Source of the DNA: Aurantiacibacter sp. D1-12
GTDB taxonomy: Bacteria > Pseudomonadota > Alphaproteobacteria > Sphingomonadales > Sphingomonadaceae
Assembly (NCBI RefSeq): GCF_028858515.1
Contig: NZ_JAPJZJ010000001.1
Coordinates: forward strand, 744,001 to 808,000
Reading direction: 5' to 3'
Length of the DNA stretch: 64,000 bases
Each line of letters opens with the position of its first letter. Position 1 is the stretch's first letter. Position numbers and translations under genes: made by a program. Shown here in pieces: positions 52,722 through 61,833 of the stretch. The notes under the pieces are model-generated. The model was not told the DNA's origin and made no database searches. It saw only the letters and a program-made list of their open reading frames with translations.

Positions 52722-53717
52722 TCACGCGCCAGTATACTCCCGATACCACTCCACAAAACGAGGCACGCCTACATCAATGCTGGTGGTGGGAGCATAGCCA
52801 AGATCGCGCTGGATCGCCTCGATATCGGCATAGGTACGCGTCACATCGCCCTTTTGCATCGGTTGCCAGTCGATTGCGACCTCACGCCCGCAAGCCTCGC
52901 CAATCAGCTCGATCAAGCGTGTCAGCTTTTCCGACCGGTGATTGCCGATGTTGTAGAGCGCATGCGGTTTGGATGAGCCCCCCGCCTTCACCTTGCCATC
53001 ATCCGCAGGCGGATTGTCAAGCGCGGCGACGACGCCTGCGATAATGTCATCGATATAGGTGAAATCGCGCCACATCTCGCCCTTGTTAAAGACCGGGATC
53101 GGCTCTCCCGCGAGGATCTTCCTGGTGAAGATCCACATCGCCATATCGGGCCGCCCCCACGGACCGTAGACGGTGAAGAAGCGCAGTCCGGTCAGCGGAA
53201 TGCGGTAGAGATGTGCGTAGCTTTCGCTCAACATTTCGTCCGCGCGCTTGGTCGCGGCATAGAGGCTTACTGGGTGGTCCGCGCGATCATCTACGCTGAA
53301 CGGCAGTTTCTCGTTGCCGCCATAGACGCTTGACGAACTGGCATAGACCATGTGCGCCACCCCGCGATGCCGCGCCACTTCCAGCATGTTGGCATGTCCC
53401 ACCAGATTGCTCTGTACATAGGCGGCCGGGTTTTCTAGCGAATAGCGCACACCCGCCTGCGCCCCGAGGTGGACGATGGAATCAAATTCCGCGCCACCAA
53501 GTGCCGCTTCCACCGCGGCCATGTCGGCAAAATCAAGCTGATGGAACGTGAAATCGCCGCCATTTTCCCGAACGCGCGCGATACGGTCAAACTTCAGTGC
53601 GGGATCATAGTAATCGTTGCAGTTATCGATACCGATAACGCTATCACCGCGCGCCAGCAGCGCGTCGGCCAATGCCGCCCCGATAAAACCCGCTGCTCCG
53701 GTGATAAGAACTCGCAT
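52722..53717 (-). CDS. NAD-dependent sugar nucleotide epimerase (UDP-glucuronate 4-epimerase-like)
   Basis: A 331-residue short-chain dehydrogenase-type epimerase. ITGAAGFIGAAL at the N-terminus is the NAD-binding glycine motif, and the catalytic set is Ser in YASSSSVYGG near residue 122 and Tyr/Lys in SLYAATKRADE near residue 148. TGLRFFTVYGPWGRPDMA follows. The sequence best fits the LspL/CapI branch, which interconverts UDP-glucuronate and UDP-galacturonate for capsules. The ATG at 53717 begins the Rossmann fold exactly. It opens the polysaccharide locus and supplies an activated sugar; the exact sugar is inferred. Confidence 0.88.
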   Translation of the reverse strand: MRVLITGAAGFIGAALADALLARGDSVIGIDNCNDYYDPALKFDRIARVRENGGDFTFHQLDFADMAAVEAALGGAEFDSIVHLGAQAGVRYSLENPAAYVQSNLVGHANMLEVARHRGVAHMVYASSSSVYGGNEKLPFSVDDRADHPVSLYAATKRADEMLSESYAHLYRIPLTGLRFFTVYGPWGRPDMAMWIFTRKILAGEPIPVFNKGEMWRDFTYIDDIIAGVVAALDNPPADDGKVKAGGSSKPHALYNIGNHRSEKLTRLIELIGEACGREVAIDWQPMQKGDVTRTYADIEAIQRDLGYAPTTSIDVGVPRFVEWYREYTGA

Positions 53718-53914
53718 TCTGGCCCCTGAAATCCACGCATTGTACGCCTGCCTGTTACTGGCATCGCAACCGCTGCGGCGCAATGGCATGCGGCAGGTTA
53801 CGGTCAAGTGAAATTGCGCGCGCCGGCACCCGCAAACTGTGCTTGCCAGCACAGTGCACTCACCCTATAGGGCCGCCTCTGCCTCGCGGGGGAATTCCCT
53901 CGCAACGCACCGGT

Positions 53915-53991
53915 CGGGGAGTAGCTCAGCCTGGTAGAGCACTGTCTTCGGGAGGCAGGGGCCGGAGGTTCGAATCCTCTCTCCCCGACCA
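53915..53991 (+). tRNA. tRNA-Pro (anticodon CGG)
   Basis: Cloverleaf with acceptor CGGGGAG/CTCCCCG, D-arm AGCTCAGCCTGGTAGAG, anticodon stem CTGTC/GGCAG around TTCGGGA (CGG), T-arm GGTTCGAATCC and encoded CCA. Confidence 0.97.
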
Positions 53992-54020
53992 TTATTCTAC
54001 AAGCGCGATCCCGTTGGGCG

Positions 54021-55244
54021 CTATTGAGCACGACCTTGTGCCTGGTTTGGTCTCAATGAAATGTGATCGACCACAATTTGCTCGCCACCGGGAACCTCCC
54101 GGGTCACAAACGAAAGCGCCAATTCAATGTGAGCGCAGTCGCCGGGCTCCACAACAGTCGATCCCGAGACCTGCTCGCCGCGCAATTCGATCTCCCCCAG
54201 CACTTCAGAGGTCCGTTCGATCGCGGCGCAAGTGGCTTCCAGATCGAGAACTGTGCCTTCCGGCAGCGGATTGACCAGAGAGATACTGAGTGTGGACGGG
54301 CCCCGGGCCTCTACAACTCTGCCAGCCACGGTGCCGCGCGCTTCACTTCTGGCATCGATCATCAGGTCATCACTGCCGCGAGGTACGCGGGTTGCAAACG
54401 TTCCGCTTGATGCAAACGACCAGCCGAACGGATTTCCGTCATCCCCCTCGACGAATTCGCCTTCGGTCAAAGCACCGTCGCCTGCGCGGAGATCCGGATC
54501 CTCCGCAGCAAGCGCAAAAAGGTCATCAAACAGCCGAGCCTCGCGGAGATTTTCGTAGAGTGCGCGGCGTTGATCGGATGAAAGCCGGTCCACAGACAAT
54601 CCGGCATCGCTCATGAATGTGCGAAAGCCCGGCAGCGCGGTCTGGTTCGACACATATTCATTCCAGAATGTCATTTCCCAATTCGGTCCGCGTCCTAGTG
54701 CGCGAGCCATCACATCGTGCGCTCCCGGTTGGGAGAGCAACATAACAAGGCCCGGCATTGCACCATCACGCAGCCGTGCATGCGCCGAAAGTAGCGCATC
54801 AAGCTTCGTAATTGCAGCCGCGGCATCCCCGTTCTCGGCTGCATTCTGTACGAGCCAAACTGTCGTAATGGAATCGCGCAGGTCCAGTTCGAACAGGGTG
54901 TTCATGCTCTCTTGAGCAAGCTGTTCGTCGCGCGGTTGCACATTCGCCAGTAATAGCACCCTGATGGACTCTGTCGCCAGAGCGTCCACCGCAAACGAGT
55001 CTTCCGCAATGTCTACGATCTCGGCAGGCACCGCCACCGGTTGGCCAGGAACCGGGTTTTCCATTGCGGCCCGGTACCCGGCATTTGCTACCGTTTCCAA
55101 CGCCTCACCATTGATGGAAGACCGCATGAACAGCAGGTTCGGCGCCATCGACGGACGAGTTTCCGACGCAGCATTGATGAACGCCAGCGACGCGACAGCA
55201 ACGGAAAGAAGTCCGACGCCAACCTTGTAGACTTTTTGCATCAT
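54021..55244 (-). CDS. hypothetical protein of the polysaccharide locus
   Basis: A 407-residue protein with an N-terminal hydrophobic segment (about 7-26), probably a signal anchor, and a large periplasmic or extracellular part. The first half is helical and TPR-like (residues 70-250), containing EDPDLRAGDGALTEGEF after it. The second half (about 270-400) is beta-rich (WSFASSGTFATRVPRG, STLSISLVNPLPEGTVL) and may be a carbohydrate-binding-like sandwich. I do not recognise a family. It starts 14 bases after the Wzc-like gene and is probably co-expressed with it. Confidence 0.7.
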   Translation of the reverse strand: MMQKVYKVGVGLLSVAVASLAFINAASETRPSMAPNLLFMRSSINGEALETVANAGYRAAMENPVPGQPVAVPAEIVDIAEDSFAVDALATESIRVLLLANVQPRDEQLAQESMNTLFELDLRDSITTVWLVQNAAENGDAAAAITKLDALLSAHARLRDGAMPGLVMLLSQPGAHDVMARALGRGPNWEMTFWNEYVSNQTALPGFRTFMSDAGLSVDRLSSDQRRALYENLREARLFDDLFALAAEDPDLRAGDGALTEGEFVEGDDGNPFGWSFASSGTFATRVPRGSDDLMIDARSEARGTVAGRVVEARGPSTLSISLVNPLPEGTVLDLEATCAAIERTSEVLGEIELRGEQVSGSTVVEPGDCAHIELALSFVTREVPGGEQIVVDHISLRPNQAQGRAQ

Positions 55245-55258
55245 AGCGACAGAGGCGA

Positions 55259-57457
55259 TCAGGAAGTGGATCTGGCAAACGCGGGCGCGCGATCAGCGCT
55301 ATCGTCATCCTCGTCGTCATCGGAACCGTAGTCATAGCCATAGTCGCCGCCATAACCGTAGTCCGTATTGCGCTGATCCAGCTTGGTGATCACCGCGCCA
55401 AGGATGTGCGCATGAGCGTGGCGCAATCTGCCAAGCGCTGCCTGAAGCTGGCGAATCCGCAGCCTGTTGGCTTCAATAACGAAGACGACACCACCTGTTC
55501 GCGAAGCAAGAACCGGCGCATCCGACAGCGCCATCACCGGCGGCGCATCGACGACCACATGATCGAATTCCTTCCGCAGCTCTGTGTAGAGGCGATCGAT
55601 ATTGCCGCTGCTAATCAGTTCACCCGGATTTGGCGGAACGGCACCCACGGTGATGACCGAAAGGTTGGTTTCGTAATCACGATGCAGCACCTCTTCCACC
55701 GTTGCTTGCCCTGTCAGGATCGCAGAGGTTCCGCTGCTGCTATCGATGTCGAGCCTGTTCGCGATGGAAGGGCTACGCAGATCGAGATCAACCAGGACCG
55801 TCTTCTTGCCGGACCGGGCCAGATGGCGGGCCACGGCGTAAGAGGATATCGTCTTGCCTTCATGAGCTGCCGAGCTGGTGAACATCAGCGTCGAAGGAAC
55901 GCCGTTTGCGGTTGAGAGGTCGAGCATGGTTCCGACCGACAGATAGGCCTCGGCAAGACCAGAACGTGGATCGCGCAGGTCCTCGACAAGGAAATCATGC
56001 GACTGGCGTGGCACCGCACCCAGTACTGGAAGACCCAGGTCACGAGGCACGTCGTCGAGATCGCGCAGACTGTGATCGACCTGTTCCTTGGCAAGCAGGA
56101 CAAGACCTGCCGCAACCGCGCCGCCAAACAGGCCCAGCAGCAAATTCAGGAAAAGGTTCGGACTGGATCTGCCGGTGGGAATGCGGGGCACATCCACCAC
56201 TGTAACGTTGCTGGCCTCTACACTGGCAACGCCAATCTCCTTGTAGCGCTGCAGAAGAGCGTCATACAATTCACGGTTGGTACTCACCTCACGACGCAGT
56301 ATGTTGTACTGGATGATGGCGTTCTGTTCAGTCAGATATTCACCCTGCAATCCGCGAACTTGTGCTTCCAATCCCTGTTCGCGAGCAAGCGCCGCCTGGT
56401 AGGCGCGCTGAAGATCGCCCTGCGAGGAAGATCGCGCCTCGGCAATTTCCTGATCGAGTTCGGCGATTTGCGCTGTCAGAGCCCGTACCGGAGGATAGCC
56501 TTCTTCAAATTGCGTGAGCAAACTTGCCCGCTCGGCTTCCAATTGCGCCTTGCTTGACTGCAAGGTCTGGATCACCGCACTTGGCGCTGTGGGTCCGGCG
56601 CGCATCTGGCTTTCTGCCGCGATCCGATCCTGGCGCGCTTGGGTCAACGAGCGATTCATGTTCGAAAGCTCGGTTCCGATCAGGGTTGAATCTGCGGATG
56701 CAGTTTCGCTTCCTGTGCCGCCTGCTCCCGCCCCGGAAATCGCAAAGATCCCGGTGTTGGTTGCGTAGGTGACAAGCTGACGTTCGGAATCCTCAAGTCT
56801 TTCCCGCAAGTCTGCAAGTCGACCTTCGAGAATTTCGCGCGCTTCGCCTGTAGCAGAATAGCGACGCTCGACATTGGTTTCGATGAATTCGTCCAACCAG
56901 GCCCGCAGTATCCGGGCAGAAAGCCGCGGGTCCGGGCTGGTGAAAGTCACATCAACCAGGCTTGAGCCTCTTACAGGTGTAATCTCGAGGCGAGACAGCA
57001 AAAGTTGCCCGACGCGCTCATTCGCAGTTGCCGGCTCTCCAACAACAATGGCACTCTCCTCGCTGATCTCGAACGCTTCAAGAAACGCCTCGTCAGCAGG
57101 CAGGTTGAGCGATCGCGACACGCGTTCGGCCAGCGACTGTGACTCCAGCAAAGCGTACTGCGTGCTGTAGAATTCATCATAGCGAAGCTGGGCGGCGCTC
57201 GCCTCGACGCCTTCGACACTCGATATATTGGCTTCCAATCTATCGATCTGCACCCGCGCTTCGGATGTGTAGAGCGGCGTTGTCAGGAGCGTGAAGATAG
57301 TCGCCAGCGCGATTGACACCAGGATAATCGCGAGAACCAGCCAACGGTTCGAAACAACCGTTTGCCAGATCTTGAGGAGCAATGTCGAACGCGAATTCTC
57401 GTTGGCAGCGAGATATGTATCGTCCGAACTGACGTATGCGGCATTGTTCTGGTTCAA
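55259..57457 (-). CDS. polysaccharide co-polymerase/tyrosine autokinase, Wzc-like
   Basis: A 732-residue inner-membrane protein that controls chain length and export of polysaccharide. Order: a Wzz-type domain with the first helix (about 30-55), a long periplasmic coiled coil (200-400), a GNVR-like segment (about 410) with the second helix (428-450), and a C-terminal BY-kinase domain. The kinase shows SSAAHEGKTISSYAVAR (Walker A, with His where Pro is usual), VLVDLDLRSPS (Walker A') and VVVDAPPVMALSDA (Walker B). The tail has five Tyr in DYGYGGDYGYDYG, the autophosphorylation cluster, followed by an Asp/Glu-rich run. No cognate phosphatase is seen in the window. Confidence 0.92.
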   Translation of the reverse strand: MNQNNAAYVSSDDTYLAANENSRSTLLLKIWQTVVSNRWLVLAIILVSIALATIFTLLTTPLYTSEARVQIDRLEANISSVEGVEASAAQLRYDEFYSTQYALLESQSLAERVSRSLNLPADEAFLEAFEISEESAIVVGEPATANERVGQLLLSRLEITPVRGSSLVDVTFTSPDPRLSARILRAWLDEFIETNVERRYSATGEAREILEGRLADLRERLEDSERQLVTYATNTGIFAISGAGAGGTGSETASADSTLIGTELSNMNRSLTQARQDRIAAESQMRAGPTAPSAVIQTLQSSKAQLEAERASLLTQFEEGYPPVRALTAQIAELDQEIAEARSSSQGDLQRAYQAALAREQGLEAQVRGLQGEYLTEQNAIIQYNILRREVSTNRELYDALLQRYKEIGVASVEASNVTVVDVPRIPTGRSSPNLFLNLLLGLFGGAVAAGLVLLAKEQVDHSLRDLDDVPRDLGLPVLGAVPRQSHDFLVEDLRDPRSGLAEAYLSVGTMLDLSTANGVPSTLMFTSSAAHEGKTISSYAVARHLARSGKKTVLVDLDLRSPSIANRLDIDSSSGTSAILTGQATVEEVLHRDYETNLSVITVGAVPPNPGELISSGNIDRLYTELRKEFDHVVVDAPPVMALSDAPVLASRTGGVVFVIEANRLRIRQLQAALGRLRHAHAHILGAVITKLDQRNTDYGYGGDYGYDYGSDDDEDDDSADRAPAFARSTS

Positions 57458-57628
57458 GAGAAGTCTCGTAACTCACTATCATTGGTACGCAAATTTGTAC
57501 CGGTTGCGGGCGCGATAATCATGATCTGCAGTAAGCGGCGGGTAATCAAACATCCAGTCTTTAATAGTGATTATCAGTGACAACGATCACTTTGCCAAGC
57601 CTAATGATTTGCCCTTCGCATGTCACCC

Positions 57629-59098
57629 CTAACGGGTGCTGCGCGCCGCGAGGCCTTCGGACTTAGCATGGCCGGCAAGTCTGGCAAACTCGACAGACAG
57701 AATGGCGACGAAAACCGCAGAAAGCGGAGCCCGAAGCGGGTAATCCGCAAGACTGGCCAGGAGCCACAGCAAGATACTTCCACCAAAGAATACGCCGTCT
57801 GCTTTGATGCGATTACTGGGCTCGCGCAGAACGGCCCATGCACGGCGGACGAACCATACGGCCACCGTAAAGATTAGTAACAAGGCCGGCGCCCCACCTT
57901 CGATCAGAATCTGCGCAAGATCATTATGAGCCTGGTTGAGGTAGCGGGTCGAGAGCATTTCCACCGATTCATACGTGCGATAAACGCTTTCGAACGACCC
58001 CATGCCGGACCCCCAAGGAAAGAAATCCCCCAGCATCTGCCAGAACAGCGGCAGGAGCTCGGCGCGCTGATCTGCATCTATGTTGCCTTCGAATATCCGG
58101 CTGAGCGCAGTCTGCCGATCAGCCGTCAGCAACGCCACCGCAAACACCAGCAATAAGGCGCCGACCCCGATGCCAGCGTATTTCAGGACTCTCAGCCGGC
58201 GCTCATGGGCCTTCCCTTTGTCGCTTATATCGCGTTTGAACAGGACACCCGCCAGCCATACCGCCATTGCGGTCGCCGGCAGCACGAGGAGGAAACCGGC
58301 ACGCGATCCATTGAGGAAGATCAGAAAAATGATCAGAAGATACAAAAAGGCCAACCCCAGATAGGTTGACGTACTGACCTGATTGCGTCCCAGCCATTGC
58401 GCCGCCAGCCAGACTGAAGCCGGTATCATCCAGGCCAGCAACACGGCCTGATGGTTTCTGTTGGAGAACAGCCCCACTGGTCTGCCGATGTTCGTGATTT
58501 CGTAGAGATAGAGTTGTCTGCTTCCGATCAACTGCATGACACCAAGCGCGAGACTGATCAAAGCAACACAGAACAACAGGCTGAAGACCAGATGGCGCTG
58601 TTTCTCACTTACACCGGCAATGATCAGGATCGCGGCAAGAGGGACAAACAGCGCGAAGAAGCTATTCCAGGTGCGGTTTGTATCCAGACTTAGCGGGCGC
58701 CAGACGTCGCTCATTCCCAGGGCACCTGACAGCTCCACAATCGCCTCGCGTCCGGGAAGCGAAGTCCAGATCGCCGGAGGAAGCGGGATAAGGTGAAGGA
58801 GGCATAACGCCATCAGTGCCAAGACTACAGCTAGCGGCAGCTTCACTTTTTGCACGCAGCTTCGGCCATGCACCACCAAGGCATAGCCGCAGACGAGAAC
58901 AGCGGCCGGCCTGAGTATCAGCAGGCCATCAATATCACTGCGGGATCCCCCACCTGTAAAGGCAGTAAGCAAGACGAAAACGACAAAGACAATCAACACT
59001 GCCCGTTCGTTTGAAAACAAGTCGGAAAGGTTGCCGATGCGCCCACCCAAGTCGATGCTTGCGGAGCGAGTGGTAGTGGATTGTCTGCGTTTTCTCAT
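57629..59098 (-). CDS. O-antigen ligase/polymerase family membrane protein
   Basis: A 489-residue membrane protein with about 12 helices and a large periplasmic loop (about 300-395) containing ELLPLFWQMLGDFFPWGSGMGSFESVYR and TRYLNQAHNDLAQILIEGG. The G-S-G-x-G-S-F and N-x-A-H-N-D motifs are the Wzy_C (WaaL/O-antigen polymerase) signature. It probably polymerises or ligates lipid-linked repeats at the periplasmic face. The first ~20 residues are basic and Ser/Thr-rich. About 170 bases separate it from the Wzc-like gene; no supported gene lies between. Confidence 0.87.
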   Translation of the reverse strand: MRKRRQSTTTRSASIDLGGRIGNLSDLFSNERAVLIVFVVFVLLTAFTGGGSRSDIDGLLILRPAAVLVCGYALVVHGRSCVQKVKLPLAVVLALMALCLLHLIPLPPAIWTSLPGREAIVELSGALGMSDVWRPLSLDTNRTWNSFFALFVPLAAILIIAGVSEKQRHLVFSLLFCVALISLALGVMQLIGSRQLYLYEITNIGRPVGLFSNRNHQAVLLAWMIPASVWLAAQWLGRNQVSTSTYLGLAFLYLLIIFLIFLNGSRAGFLLVLPATAMAVWLAGVLFKRDISDKGKAHERRLRVLKYAGIGVGALLLVFAVALLTADRQTALSRIFEGNIDADQRAELLPLFWQMLGDFFPWGSGMGSFESVYRTYESVEMLSTRYLNQAHNDLAQILIEGGAPALLLIFTVAVWFVRRAWAVLREPSNRIKADGVFFGGSILLWLLASLADYPLRAPLSAVFVAILSVEFARLAGHAKSEGLAARSTR

Positions 59099-59309
59099 CG
59101 GACTTCGATATTATTGCGACCAGCGAAGCAGCGACATGGCTGCACACTTCAAGTCCCTCAGCGGTTAAGGAGTTGAGCTCTGGGCATTAACAGGATTCAT
59201 CGGCATGAAAAGCGCAAAGTTCGAGCCAAATGCGTTGTGCGGATTGCACTGGCCACAGTCTTCGCTAAACGACCGGGACCACCTCGCTGGCAGTTAAGGA
59301 ATTAAGAAC

Positions 59310-60191
59310 ATGGCAAATACCATTTTTGACATGTTGAAGGCTATTGGACAGGCCTCTGATGATACACGCGAACTGTTCGCTTCAGGCACGAGGGATGTTG
59401 CCGATCTGCCAGTGTGGAAAGATCGTTTGTCTGGCGTCATTTTTGTAGATGATCACTACGTGGGTCAGGAAGAATACGCCTCTGGGTCATATCGGGACTC
59501 AGACTTCTACACAGGCCGGGTCGACTTTGAACGCGTGTCTGATTGCCAGCGCCGCGTGTCTTCCTATCAGCAGTTCTATGTGGGCAAAGCGATTGCCGAT
59601 TTTGGATGCGGGGCAGGCGATTTCCTGCGCGCTGTCCGTGACAATTGCGCCAGTGTGGTCGGAATAGAATTGCAGGAAGACTACGTCGCAAATATGCGTG
59701 AAAATGGGATCGATTGCGTGCGCGATCTGGATGACATTGACGACAACAGCCTCGATGTCATCTTCTCATTCCACGCCATTGAGCATCTGCCTGATCCCGT
59801 TGCTATCATCACTGCACTCAAACAGAAACTGCGGCCCGGCGGCCGGATGATCCTGGAAGTTCCGCATGCTGGTGATCTGCTGCTTCGGCAAGATCTGGAT
59901 TGCGAAGAATTTCGAAAGTTCACCCTGTGGAGCCAGCATCTGGTGCTGCATACCCGTGCCTCTTTCGAAGCGCTGCTGCTTCATTGCGGCATGCAAGATG
60001 TCATCGTTGAGGGCGTTCAGCGATATCCGCTTTCCAACCACTTGCAGTGGCTCGCAAAGGGGAAACCGGGCGGACACCGATCCCAGCTCACTGCTATGGA
60101 AAGCCCCGTCCTGCTCGACGCCTATGCCAACGCCCTGCGGAAAATCGACGCTACCGACACGATTACCGCGATTGCGTCCGTTCCGGCGTAG
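59310..60191 (+). CDS. class I SAM-dependent methyltransferase
   Basis: A 293-residue soluble protein with a Methyltransf_23-like core. IADFGCGAGDFLRAV near residue 95 is the SAM-binding glycine motif, VVGIELQEDYV the acidic second motif, VIFSFHAIEHLPDP the post-I/IV region and LRPGGRMILEVPH motif V. An N-terminal ~85-residue extension may bind the acceptor. Given its neighbours it probably methylates a sugar or nucleotide sugar of the polysaccharide, an inference. It is transcribed opposite to the rest of the locus, and the 211 bases before it hold no supported gene. Confidence 0.85.
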   Translation: MANTIFDMLKAIGQASDDTRELFASGTRDVADLPVWKDRLSGVIFVDDHYVGQEEYASGSYRDSDFYTGRVDFERVSDCQRRVSSYQQFYVGKAIADFGCGAGDFLRAVRDNCASVVGIELQEDYVANMRENGIDCVRDLDDIDDNSLDVIFSFHAIEHLPDPVAIITALKQKLRPGGRMILEVPHAGDLLLRQDLDCEEFRKFTLWSQHLVLHTRASFEALLLHCGMQDVIVEGVQRYPLSNHLQWLAKGKPGGHRSQLTAMESPVLLDAYANALRKIDATDTITAIASVPA

Positions 60192-60226
60192 TCGGCTCTG
60201 CTCTACCGTGTAATGCGCGGAAGCGT

Positions 60227-60940
60227 TCAGTCCAGATCGTAACCGAGGCGCGATGCCTCTTCGCCGACTTCCCTGACAATGGCTGACAGGGCTGCTGCTG
60301 GCAACAGCTCTTTCCACGAACTCAGCGAACTTTGCGCGAGAAAAACGTCACCCCCACTCTTGGCTTTCAGCTTGGTGAAATCGAACTCATCGAGCGCTGC
60401 CTGCAGTCGCGCACAATCGATCTCTTTCGCGCATCTGGAGAGCGCATCGCTCAAGGCCGGCATGGGTTCCTGCTTGAGATCTTCGAAGCGGATCAGCGGC
60501 CACTCGCGCTCCACGCAAGCGGCATAGTGCCGCTTCATCGAAGTCGTTGCTCCGGGGAAACTGGCCATCGTCGCTTCGACAAAGCTCGGGAGGATCTTGC
60601 CTTCATTGTCGAAAACGGCCTGCTCGCCAGCGGCACTGGCTGCGCGGGCAGCAGAGCAGATCGCCTCTCTCGGATCTCGCGCCACATAGATAACGTTGGA
60701 ACCACCCGCAAAATCGATGCTGTGTGTATGCAACAGAGCCCCGCGGGTCTGAAAGCGCACGTCGTTACGACGGTAGTCCAGCCCGAGATAGGACGCGACA
60801 ACCTGGCTGACCCAGGTGGTGCCGCTCTTCGGGAAACCGGTGATCACCATGTTCCCCTGCCGGCGCGTTTCGCTGCGGAGATAGTTCCGCATCATCACCG
60901 AAAAGACAGATGACTTCAATTTTGCGACTTTGGGATTCAT
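60227..60940 (-). CDS. sulfotransferase (sulfotransferase_1-like)
   Basis: A 237-residue sulfotransferase. MVITGFPKSGTTWVSQVVAS near residue 31 is the 5'-phosphosulfate-binding loop for PAPS, and VIYVARDPREAICSAARAAS near residue 83 the 3'-phosphate-binding motif with Arg and Ser. Short length is typical of bacterial polysaccharide members. It should transfer sulfate from PAPS to a hydroxyl of a glycan or lipid-linked intermediate in the cytoplasm. It overlaps the next sulfotransferase gene by four bases. No PAPS-producing cys genes are in the window. Confidence 0.86.
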   Translation of the reverse strand: MNPKVAKLKSSVFSVMMRNYLRSETRRQGNMVITGFPKSGTTWVSQVVASYLGLDYRRNDVRFQTRGALLHTHSIDFAGGSNVIYVARDPREAICSAARAASAAGEQAVFDNEGKILPSFVEATMASFPGATTSMKRHYAACVEREWPLIRFEDLKQEPMPALSDALSRCAKEIDCARLQAALDEFDFTKLKAKSGGDVFLAQSSLSSWKELLPAAALSAIVREVGEEASRLGYDLD

Positions 60941-61824
60941 TGGGGTGTAGCGTCCTTCGCAAGTCCAAGCATCGATAGCAGTTTGCTGTTGTCTGCCATC
61001 ACACCAGTTTCAGCGGCGAGATAGATAGCCCTGGAGTCCGCCAACATCTCGCTGTCCAACCAGTCGGCGGCGACAAATTCAGCGGCTTCCCGGTCTGCGT
61101 TACGGGTTACCAGACGGTGGACTTTCCGACGCCAGCGCGGCGGCACCTGCCGGCCGAGCCAACCGCCCCTCAGGGCTCCGAGCAATCCTGCAAGTGCGGG
61201 ATGATATTCCCGATACCCTTCCTTGTGGTTCGCCTTCACCGCCTCGTCCGTAAAGACGGGTGCAACACCCAGCCAGCGTGACAAGCCCGTCATCGAAGTT
61301 TCCTGCGATGCAGCGTCCGACAAGTCCTCGAGCTTGGTCACGAATAGCCTATCGGCGGACACATGCTCGAGAATCTCGACAATTGCGCTTCGGAACGCAG
61401 TCGACTGGCGCAGTTCCGTGCCGATGCGCCCTTTGTCTTCCACCGGATCCCAGCCACGCCGGACCTGGATATGCCGGAAATAGCTTGCTGCCAGCGCTTC
61501 AGGCTCACGCAGACACAAGACGAACCAAGTTGCATCCAGCGCATTGGTCGCCTTGAGGTTATTGAAGACCGTTTGTCGATTGGGACCCATTCCATACTGG
61601 GTGCTCATATCGACGAGATACTTCACCTCGGACCCGCGCCTGTAGCCACTCAGATCAATCTTCGCTGGATCACCGCCCAGAAAGTCTTCCGGTTCTTTCA
61701 GGTTGTGCACGCTAAACGCGGGATTGGTATCCAGCAGAGCTGCGAGCGTGGTGGTGCCGCATTTGGGCATGCCCATGCTCAAAAGGCGTGCGGGTTCACC
61801 CAACTGTTTGGTTAGATTACTCAT
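60937..61824 (-). CDS. sulfotransferase domain protein
   Basis: A 295-residue sulfotransferase of a different branch from its neighbour. LLSMGMPKCGTTTLAALLDT near residue 15 forms the PAPS 5' loop, and FVLCLREPEALAASYFRHIQ near residue 103 the 3' motif; the latter has Glu before Pro where Asp is common. The N-terminal heparan-type layout and EDKGRIGTELRQSTAF fit enzymes acting on carbohydrate. It overlaps the downstream sulfotransferase (ATGA) and is nine bases from the polymerase gene, so two sulfations per repeat or two lipid/glycan targets are possible. Confidence 0.85.
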   Translation of the reverse strand: MSNLTKQLGEPARLLSMGMPKCGTTTLAALLDTNPAFSVHNLKEPEDFLGGDPAKIDLSGYRRGSEVKYLVDMSTQYGMGPNRQTVFNNLKATNALDATWFVLCLREPEALAASYFRHIQVRRGWDPVEDKGRIGTELRQSTAFRSAIVEILEHVSADRLFVTKLEDLSDAASQETSMTGLSRWLGVAPVFTDEAVKANHKEGYREYHPALAGLLGALRGGWLGRQVPPRWRRKVHRLVTRNADREAAEFVAADWLDSEMLADSRAIYLAAETGVMADNSKLLSMLGLAKDATPQ

Positions 61825-61833
61825 ATTCAGGAT

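Noticed and set aside
53804-54031. Minus-strand open frame of 75 codons over tRNA-Pro
   Set aside because: Its GERGFEPPAPASRRQCSTRLSYSP stretch is the antisense of the tRNA, a well-known false gene.
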